A stretch of 62,491 nt of DNA from JBFXAF01 sp050184585. GTDB taxonomy: Bacteria > Pseudomonadota > Alphaproteobacteria > Rhizobiales > Rhizobiaceae. Shown one piece after another: positions 58,119-62,491 of this stretch. Where the stretch lies: contig JBFXAF010000015.1 in the NCBI GenBank assembly GCA_050184585.1, positions 1 through 62,491 on the forward strand. Direction: 5' to 3'. The notes below the pieces were generated by a model. It did no database searches and was not told the origin of the DNA. It worked only from the letters and a program-made list of their open reading frames with translations. The number at the start of each line of letters is the position of its first letter. Position 1 is the first letter of the stretch. The translations under genes and the position numbers were made by a program.

Positions 58119-58661
58119 ATGTCAAAAGAAACCTGCATCCTCACCACGAAGGACTTCACGATCGTCGAGGTCATGCGCGACCGCTGCCTCGGCAAGGACG
58201 ATCCGCTCGCGCCGATACTCAAGCGGAAGCTCGAATCCGCCATCGTCATGTTCCGCGACGACGTTCCGGACGATGTCGCCACCATGAGCAGCCGCGTCAC
58301 GTTCAGTGTGAACGGGCGCGATCCCGATACCAGGATCATCTCGCACGACCGGATGACGTCTCCGGTCGGGATGTTCCTGCCCGTCACCACCTTGCGCGGG
58401 CTGGCGCTTCTCGGTCTCGCCGAGGGCGAGCACTTCGTGTTCACGAACAGCGACGGTATCGAAGAGCGGATTCTGCTCGAGAAGGTCCACTACCAGCCGG
58501 AAGCGGCACGACGGGAAAAGGAAGCCCTGGAGAGACACTCGATTGGACAAGCTCCCGGCAAACCTTCGCTGAGACTGATCCGCGGCGCGTTCTACGATCG
58601 TGAACCGCTCGTCGCCGTCTCCCCGGACGGGTTCGACGATCCCGGCCCTTCGGCTGCATGA
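58119..58661 (+). CDS. Rnk/GreA-like RNA polymerase-interacting protein
   Basis: A 180-aa protein, start at the ATG at 58119 with GGAG 7 bases upstream (the longer frame from 58041 is not supported). It shares the Rnk arrangement: an N-terminal arm (FTIVEVMRDRCLGKDDPLAPILKRKLESA) and a GreA-C-like domain (TSPVGMFLPVTTLRGLALLGLAEGEHFVF, LLEKVHYQPEA), then a ~45-residue extension. It is more diverged than the preceding rnk gene and may have a separate role; a tandem duplication followed by drift is likely. Confidence 0.75.
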   Translation: MSKETCILTTKDFTIVEVMRDRCLGKDDPLAPILKRKLESAIVMFRDDVPDDVATMSSRVTFSVNGRDPDTRIISHDRMTSPVGMFLPVTTLRGLALLGLAEGEHFVFTNSDGIEERILLEKVHYQPEAARREKEALERHSIGQAPGKPSLRLIRGAFYDREPLVAVSPDGFDDPGPSAA

Positions 58662-58691
58662 CGGCAGCGTCGTGAACTCGAGAAGCACACG

Positions 58692-59441
58692 ATGACTGAG
58701 TATCTGCTGCTGGCCGTTGCGGCCTTCCTCGCAGGCATGCTGAACACGGTGGCGGGCGGAGGCACGTTCCTTACCTTCCCCGCCCTCGTCTACACGGGCG
58801 TGCCGCTGGTGGCCGCCAATGCGACCAGCGCCGTCGCCGTCTTTCCGGGGTATCTTGGCAGGGCGGCGGGCTTTCATAGGGAAATCCGGGCATTCGACCG
58901 GAGCCGCCTGTTGAAGGCCACCGCAGCCACTGCCTTGGGCGGTCTTGTCGGATCGCCGCTGCTTCTGGTGTCTTCCAACGAAGCCTTTGCGGCCGTGGTT
59001 CCGTTCCTTCTGGCGCTGGCCACGTTCGTCTTCGCGTTCGGCGACCGCCTCAAGAACGTGATGGAGAAGCATGCCGTCGGAGCCGGTGCTGCCGGACACG
59101 TCGGAACCATCGCCGTCGCGATCTACGGCGGTTACTTCAACGGTGGTCTTGGGATCATGCTGCTTGCGCTGTTTTCGCTCTGGGGAATGCGCGACCTCAA
59201 CCAGATGAACGGGCTGAAGAACGGCCTGTCCTTCATCGTGTCGGCGATCTCCGTCGCGACGTTCGCGGCAGCTGGCCTCGTGGCCTGGCCGCAAGCGGTG
59301 GTGATGATGGCGGCCGCTACGCTTGGCGGCTACCTCGGCGCACCTGTCGCAAGGGCCCTACCTGCGTGGATGGTGAGAGCGGGAGTCATCGCGGTCGGCG
59401 TCGCGATGAGCGCGGCGTTCTTCTGGAGGCTCGTGGCGTGA
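58692..59441 (+). CDS. TSUP family (TauE/SafE) membrane transporter
   Basis: Integral membrane protein of the sulfite/sulfonate exporter TauE/SafE family, 249 aa, with about eight hydrophobic segments in two repeats. Signature stretches: LAGMLNTVAGGGTFLTFPALVYTGVPLVAANATSAVAVFPG near the start, and GGYFNGGLGIMLLALFSLWGMRDLNQMNGLKN in the second half. It probably exports a sulfur-containing or organic anion. It starts 30 bp after the Rnk-like gene, so may be co-transcribed with it. Confidence 0.9.
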   Translation: MTEYLLLAVAAFLAGMLNTVAGGGTFLTFPALVYTGVPLVAANATSAVAVFPGYLGRAAGFHREIRAFDRSRLLKATAATALGGLVGSPLLLVSSNEAFAAVVPFLLALATFVFAFGDRLKNVMEKHAVGAGAAGHVGTIAVAIYGGYFNGGLGIMLLALFSLWGMRDLNQMNGLKNGLSFIVSAISVATFAAAGLVAWPQAVVMMAAATLGGYLGAPVARALPAWMVRAGVIAVGVAMSAAFFWRLVA

Positions 59442-59531
59442 ACGGACTGACGGCATGTCCCCGGATCACGATCCGGAGACATCGGCGGGGCGGCAGGGCA
59501 GCATTCGCGCGGCCCTGCCCGTTCCGGAACG

Positions 59532-59654
59532 CTAACGCCGCTTTGCTCCAGGCCCCGGCGCGGCGATCGCCGACACTGTCGACGCAGCCTGAGCCTTTTT
59601 CTCCTTGGGTTGCTTCGGCTTGCGGACCTCGCGGTTGCCTCTTCTTGTCGCCAT
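59532..59654 (-). CDS. Small basic protein, 40 aa, unknown function
   Basis: The minus-strand frame begins MATRRGNREVRKPKQPKEKK, continues with an Ala/Pro-rich tail (AQAASTVSAIAAPGPGAKRR) and ends at TAG. AGAAGGAAT lies about 8 bases before the ATG at 59654. The strongly basic N-terminus suggests nucleic-acid binding. I have seen short proteins with this opening in rhizobial genomes but know no function. Coding is likely but not certain because of its length. Confidence 0.55.
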   Translation of the reverse strand: MATRRGNREVRKPKQPKEKKAQAASTVSAIAAPGPGAKRR

Positions 59655-60196
59655 TTCGGCATTCCTTCTTCCAATGTCCCACCGCCCGGGCCGCGTCTGA
59701 ACGCTCGAGCCCCGTCGGTGGGAATGTTTCGATCTATGGAAAGGGCCGCCCTGGTCCTGGGCGCTCGCCGCGGACCAGGGCTACAAGCCTGCTTTGGGCC
59801 GCCTACGGAAGGAAAGTCCGTATGAAGGAATTCTAGTCATGGCGGGCATCATGGAGAATATAAAAATAAAGTCAAACAGAATAAGAACGCCTCCAACAGC
59901 GGCGGAAGGCCGCACTCAAGCTTTACGTCTTGAAATATCTATCTGAAATGATTACATCTTTCCTATGTTAAACTTCATACAGAAGAACAACTGGTTTGCT
60001 TCGATAGCGCCATCCCTGACCCGCTCCTAGCCCCGAGCGGCTCGAACGCACGCGTTCGCCGCCTCGGGGATCCCACGACGACAAACTGCAAAACGCGATG
60101 GCGCGCTCCCCACGGGAAAGCACCAGACGCCCATGCACGCCGCCTTCGCATTCTTGCGCGCGCGGCTCGATCAACATCGTGAATGGAGCGGCAATC
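59655..60196. other. Intergenic region with hairpins and an AT-rich block
   Basis: No supported gene. A 9-bp perfect stem (59749-59757 with 59772-59780, CCCTGGTCC/GGACCAGGG, 14-base loop) is followed by a smaller TACGGA/TCCGTA hairpin near 59800-59822. The stretch from about 59845 to 60000 is strikingly AT-rich compared with everything around it and may hold promoter elements for the DUF1127 gene. A small RNA is possible. Confidence 0.35.
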
Positions 60197-60487
60197 ATGT
60201 CCGAATTCAAACAATCAGTAACCCTTCCCGCATCAGGTCTGCGCCCCGGTTTTCGCGCGACCGTGGCAGGTCTAGTTTCCCGTGCCGTCGAGCGCTGGCA
60301 TCGCAACCAGGCGGCCGCCGCGCTTCATCGCCTCGACGACAGGCAGCTGGAAGATATCGGCATCTCCCGGAACGACATCCCCCACGTCGTGGCAGGCCTC
60401 GTCCCTTCGAACATCGAGACCTCGACACAGGACGCCCGGATCTCGGCGCATGCCGCCAGGCTCCTGAGGGCAGCCCGATACCAGTGA
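60197..60487 (+). CDS. DUF1127 (YjiS-like) domain protein
   Basis: A 96-aa protein, start at the ATG at 60197 with a GGAGCGG site 6-7 bases upstream. The C-terminal half of the conserved block is the DUF1127 motif (RWHRNQAAAALHRLDDRQLEDIGISRNDIPHVV). Short Arg-rich DUF1127 proteins bind RNA or regulators in Agrobacterium and relatives and affect phosphate and carbon metabolism. This one has a ~25-residue N-terminal and a ~25-residue C-terminal extension. A tiny membrane-peptide gene follows with its ribosome binding site at this gene's stop. Confidence 0.85.
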   Translation: MSEFKQSVTLPASGLRPGFRATVAGLVSRAVERWHRNQAAAALHRLDDRQLEDIGISRNDIPHVVAGLVPSNIETSTQDARISAHAARLLRAARYQ

Positions 60488-60498
60488 AGGAGGCAGAG

Positions 60499-60573
60499 AT
60501 GGATATGACGACAAGGACGATCGTGGCCGTAGGCCTCCTCAGCATGATGATCATCGCGTTCCTGGTGATCTGA
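60499..60573 (+). CDS. 24-aa single-helix membrane micropeptide
   Basis: An ATG at 60499 is preceded by a near-consensus Shine-Dalgarno (AAGGAGG at 60487-60493), which begins at the DUF1127 stop. The peptide starts MDMTTRT and continues as one uninterrupted hydrophobic stretch (IVAVGLLSMMIIAFLVI) to the stop. Such a layout is typical of single-pass membrane micropeptides. Translational coupling to the DUF1127 gene is likely. Function unknown. Confidence 0.6.
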   Translation: MDMTTRTIVAVGLLSMMIIAFLVI

Positions 60574-60633
60574 ACGAAACAAGCCTCCGGCGAAGGCACG
60601 CAGTCTCGAGAGGCAGGCAGTTAGGACATCGCC

Positions 60634-60804
60634 ATGTGCACTGAAACGTTCATCAGGATTTCGAGGCTTGTCGGGACAGGCCGAATCCTTCGCCGGAGCG
60701 GGCAGTCCAACCCTCAATCCCGCATGCAACGCCCTGCTCCGGCACTACCCCCGACAATGCGGTTCATTCCCGCGGCCCCATCTCGCCGCACGATGGAGCG
60801 TGAC
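60634..60804 (+). other. Upstream reading frame of the zinc-ribbon module, copy 1
   Basis: From the ATG at 60634 the frame opens MCTETFIRISRL and runs without a stop straight into the zinc-ribbon frame at 60805. A second copy of the same opening at 62115 (MCMENFIRVSRL) is a separate short frame. Conservation of the opening peptide in both copies suggests that it was, or is, translated. The ribosome binding site is weak (AGGA). Confidence 0.35.
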
Positions 60805-60978
60805 ATGAGAATATTCCGGTCGAAGCGCGTCTGCCTTTCCTGCAACCGATCCCTTCCGAGAGCGGCGTCCCGTTGCCCGTGGTGCATCGATTCAATCGTC
60901 GTGCCGGCGGCGCTGCTGGACCGACCGATCCCGCACCGCGATCCGCGCGGGCGCAACATGGCACCGAGGCTGTCATGA
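60805..60978 (+). CDS. Zinc-ribbon micropeptide, copy 1 (57 aa)
   Basis: The ATG at 60805 has GGAG 6 bases upstream. Residues 10-27 contain two Cys pairs, VCLSCNRSLPRA then RCPWC, a compact zinc-ribbon pattern, followed by a 30-residue tail (IDSIVVPAALL...). Its first 27 residues align without gaps to a second copy at 62285-62368, 19 positions identical. The peptide resembles the rubredoxin/zinc-knuckle half sites of short ribbon proteins. Function unknown; duplicated surroundings support a real gene. Confidence 0.55.
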   Translation: MRIFRSKRVCLSCNRSLPRAASRCPWCIDSIVVPAALLDRPIPHRDPRGRNMAPRLS

Positions 60979-61186
60979 AGCGCGGCGACCTGCTTGGGGA
61001 CAAGCGACCTCTTGCTAGGCGCACGACCAAAGGAAAGCGTTCGACGCTGCATCGGAATTGCTCGCTGATACGTTACCGCGAGCCCTCCGATGGCTCGCCA
61101 CCGTCACCAGCCGATCCCGCGTCTCCATTGCAACTAGAGAGCGCAGGGAGAAGACTGCCGGCCACAAGGAAACGAAGGAGGACAGC

Positions 61187-61486
61187 ATGATAACCGGGTC
61201 GCAGTGTCGGGCAGCAAGAGCGCTCGTAGAGATCACCCGCGGGAAACTCTGTATCCGTTCCGGCATCGATGAGACCGTCATCCAAGACTTCGAACGCAAG
61301 CTTGACAAGCCGGACGACAGAACCATCGACGCGCTCAAGACGGCGCTGGAAGAGCTCGGCGCGGTGTTCATCGACGAGAACGGCGGCGGAATTGGCGTTC
61401 GGCTGAAGTTCACGGAATCGGAGGCGAAGCGGATCGCTCGCCTGGAGGGCGAAGGAGGAATCGTCGCGAACGACCGGGTGCCGTGA
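61187..61486 (+). CDS. Small XRE-type helix-turn-helix protein
   Basis: A 99-aa protein with a strong ribosome binding site (GAAGGAGGACAGC before the ATG at 61187). Residues ~3-60 follow the XRE HTH pattern (QCRAARALVEITRGKLCIRSGIDETVIQDFERKLDKPDDRTIDALKTALEELGAVFIDENGGG). The tail (VRLKFTESEAKRIARLEGEGG) is charged and helical. This is the common 'helix-turn-helix, AVFI(D/P)ENGGGxGVRL' small regulator of alphaproteobacteria. Target unknown. Confidence 0.8.
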   Translation: MITGSQCRAARALVEITRGKLCIRSGIDETVIQDFERKLDKPDDRTIDALKTALEELGAVFIDENGGGIGVRLKFTESEAKRIARLEGEGGIVANDRVP

Positions 61487-62114
61487 TCCTTCAGGACTGA
61501 AGATCGGCTAGGAAAGAGCACTCCGCTCTCACCACGTCCCGATGCCGGATCAGTCCAAATGGCCTGCTCCGATCGGCGCGAGGGCGAGTAATCCGGGCGG
61601 GCTTCGGCCCGCGAGGCCGCCTGCGGAGACATTCCGGTGGCTTTGGCGACGGGTCACTCGGTCCATTACTACAGGAAGTGAAGGAGCGCTCCCAAGCTGC
61701 TCGGCCACAGGAGGTCGAGCAGCAGCTCGACGTAACCGTCGTCAATCGCGTCGAACGCGACCGGATGTTTTCGTCGTGGCGATCGCCGCGGCATTAACGG
61801 AGATGCCCGCAAATGCGGCATGCCGCATCGCGAGACGGTTGCGGTCGCGGGAGACCCAGGACGCTCGCGGCGAAGAAGCGCGTTCATCACCCGGATGTCG
61901 TCCTGCTTCTGAGCCCGAGCCGAACCAACACAACGCCCGTCACCGATAGCTTAGCCTTGCCCGTTTTCACAGGGCAACGCCGGATGTGAGGTTGCTTGGT
62001 CCGCCCGGGTCGCGACCCAAGCGGACACATCCAACGTGTTGTGCGATAGCAACCGTAGCACGGGCGGCATAATGTCACCTCGGAAAGCCCACAGCGTGAG
62101 CTTACATATGCGAC
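61487..62114. other. Interval with only degraded coding traces
   Basis: I could not find an intact gene. A plus-strand stretch ending near 61797 reads LLQEVKERSQAARPQEVEQQLDVTVVNRVERDRMF and looks like the tail of a real protein. A minus-strand stretch (VAFDAIDDGYVELLLDLLWP) overlaps it. Neither has a supported start. The segment probably holds decayed gene material between the XRE gene and the second zinc-ribbon copy. Confidence 0.35.
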
Positions 62115-62210
62115 ATGTGCATGGAGAATTTCATCAGGGTGTCGAGGCTTACCGGGAACGGGCGCATCCCTTCCCGGAGCATGTTGCCTCACCCTGAATC
62201 CCGCACCTAA
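62115..62210 (+). CDS. Short frame of the zinc-ribbon module, copy 2 (31 aa)
   Basis: This frame opens MCMENFIRVSRLTGNGRI and stops after 31 codons. It matches the opening of the frame at 60634 (MCTETFIRISRLVGTGRI) in 13 of the first 18 residues. In copy 1 the frame is open into the zinc ribbon; here it ends 74 bp before it and lies in a different frame. No good ribosome binding site is seen, so coding is uncertain. Confidence 0.35.
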   Translation: MCMENFIRVSRLTGNGRIPSRSMLPHPESRT

Positions 62211-62284
62211 GCCTGCTCCGGGAATTATCGAATACATTGCGGTCTACTCCTGCGGCCTGATGCGCCGCATCGATGGAGCGTGTG

Positions 62285-62368
62285 ATGAGAACCTCCCGTG
62301 TCCGGCTGATATGCCTTCCATGTAACCGCTCGCTGCCGAGAGCAGCAAACAGGTGTCCTTGGTGCTGA
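62285..62368 (+). CDS. Zinc-ribbon micropeptide, copy 2 (27 aa)
   Basis: The ATG at 62285 has GGAGCG about 8 bases upstream. The 27-residue peptide keeps both Cys pairs (ICLPCNRSLPRA then RCPWC) and stops directly after the last Cys, so the zinc-ribbon core is the whole protein. It aligns without gaps to the first 27 residues of the copy at 60805 (19 identical). Third-position changes between the copies (for example CTGCCGAGAGCA against CTTCCGAGAGCG) keep the residues, which suggests selection on the peptide. Confidence 0.55.
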   Translation: MRTSRVRLICLPCNRSLPRAANRCPWC

Positions 62369-62410
62369 ACCGGCCCCCATTTCGACCGGACAGTCGGCAT
62401 AACGCGGGAG

Positions 62411-62430
62411 GCTTGAGGCTATCCTCAAGC
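62411..62430. other. 8-bp perfect hairpin before the IS66-type frame
   Basis: GCTTGAGG-CTAT-CCTCAAGC forms a perfect 8-bp stem with a 4-base loop, ending 8 bases before the ATG at 62439. It could mask the start region or act as a weak terminator for read-through into the insertion element. Confidence 0.4.
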
Positions 62431-62438
62431 ACAGGCTT

Positions 62439-62491
62439 ATGGCTGACGATTATCGACGTATCGAACTGATCACCGGCGAGGCACGGCGCCG
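62439..62491 (+). CDS. Partial IS66-family accessory protein TnpA, N-terminus only
   Basis: The frame reads MADDYRRIELITGEARR and runs off the window. 'RRIE(L/V)ITG..RRR(R)W' is the opening of the small HTH protein (OrfA/TnpA) of IS66-family elements. Only 17 codons are visible and no terminal inverted repeat was identified to the left, so the assignment rests on this short match. Confidence 0.55.
   Translation, partial: MADDYRRIELITGEARR

Noticed and set aside
61542..61949. 135-aa plus-strand frame between the XRE gene and the zinc-ribbon copy
   Set aside because: Arg/Pro/Ala-rich without motifs; a different frame in the same stretch looks more protein-like but has no start.

Overview
The window is high-GC chromosomal DNA from an alphaproteobacterium of the order Hyphomicrobiales (Rhizobiales), most likely near Phyllobacteriaceae/Mesorhizobium. 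The reasons are the ndvB-ndvA pair for cyclic beta-1,2-glucan, a homospermidine synthase (hss), several Tat-exported peptide-type ABC binding proteins, DUF1127 proteins, and the short C-run/G-run palindromic repeats typical of that group. No rRNA, tRNA or CRISPR array was recognised by eye.

Layout. (1) 1-4065: start of an IS5-type transposase at the left edge, abutting a minus-strand peptide-type ABC operon (binding protein plus two permeases; no ATPases visible). (2) 4314-10400: tamB and tamA, outer-membrane assembly. (3) 10620-19049: a cell-envelope group with an alpha-2-macroglobulin carrying a CTEQ thioester and a PAN domain, pbpC, and a VanX-type D-Ala-D-Ala dipeptidase. A minus-strand caspase-like protease with a glycan-binding C-terminus follows. 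(4) 20788-27835: a tightly overlapping operon of a complete ABC importer, a thiazoline-carboxylate-hydrolase-like protein and an FAD oxidase. (5) 27848-30280: a UxaA-family dehydratase divergent from a GntR/FCD regulator whose start codon overlaps a perfect palindrome. (6) 30443-45508: an MBOAT-like membrane protein, a carrier protein and a DltA-like adenylating enzyme, next to ndvA, ndvB and galU. (7) 45565-53055: a Tn7-like transposon core (tnsA, tniA/tnsB, tniB/tnsC, tniQ), inactivated by a short MITE inside tniA. (8) 53287-55260: possible cargo and wreckage: a winged-helix gene, an integrase fragment, an MgtC/DUF4010 remnant and a LysR remnant. (9) 55384-62491: hss, two Rnk-like proteins, a TSUP exporter, DUF1127, several very small genes including two paralogous zinc-ribbon micropeptides, and the start of an IS66 gene at the right edge.

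The most interesting segment is (6). GalU makes UDP-glucose, NdvB polymerises it into cyclic beta-1,2-glucan and NdvA exports the glucan. Beside them sit the three parts of a Dlt/Alm-like pathway: an amino-acid-type adenylating enzyme, a phosphopantetheinyl carrier protein and an MBOAT-like membrane protein. TGC-rich dyads recur in front of ndvA and between ndvB and galU. I infer an aminoacyl (or acyl) decoration system for cyclic glucan or another envelope polymer; the gene identities are read from sequence, the substrate is not.

The Tn7-like element lies about 56 bp past the galU stop. One end (TGT-N5-GACAA) with three 19-20 bp repeats is visible there; the other end was not found. Its tniA can be restored in frame by removing 271 bp between two CTAG copies.
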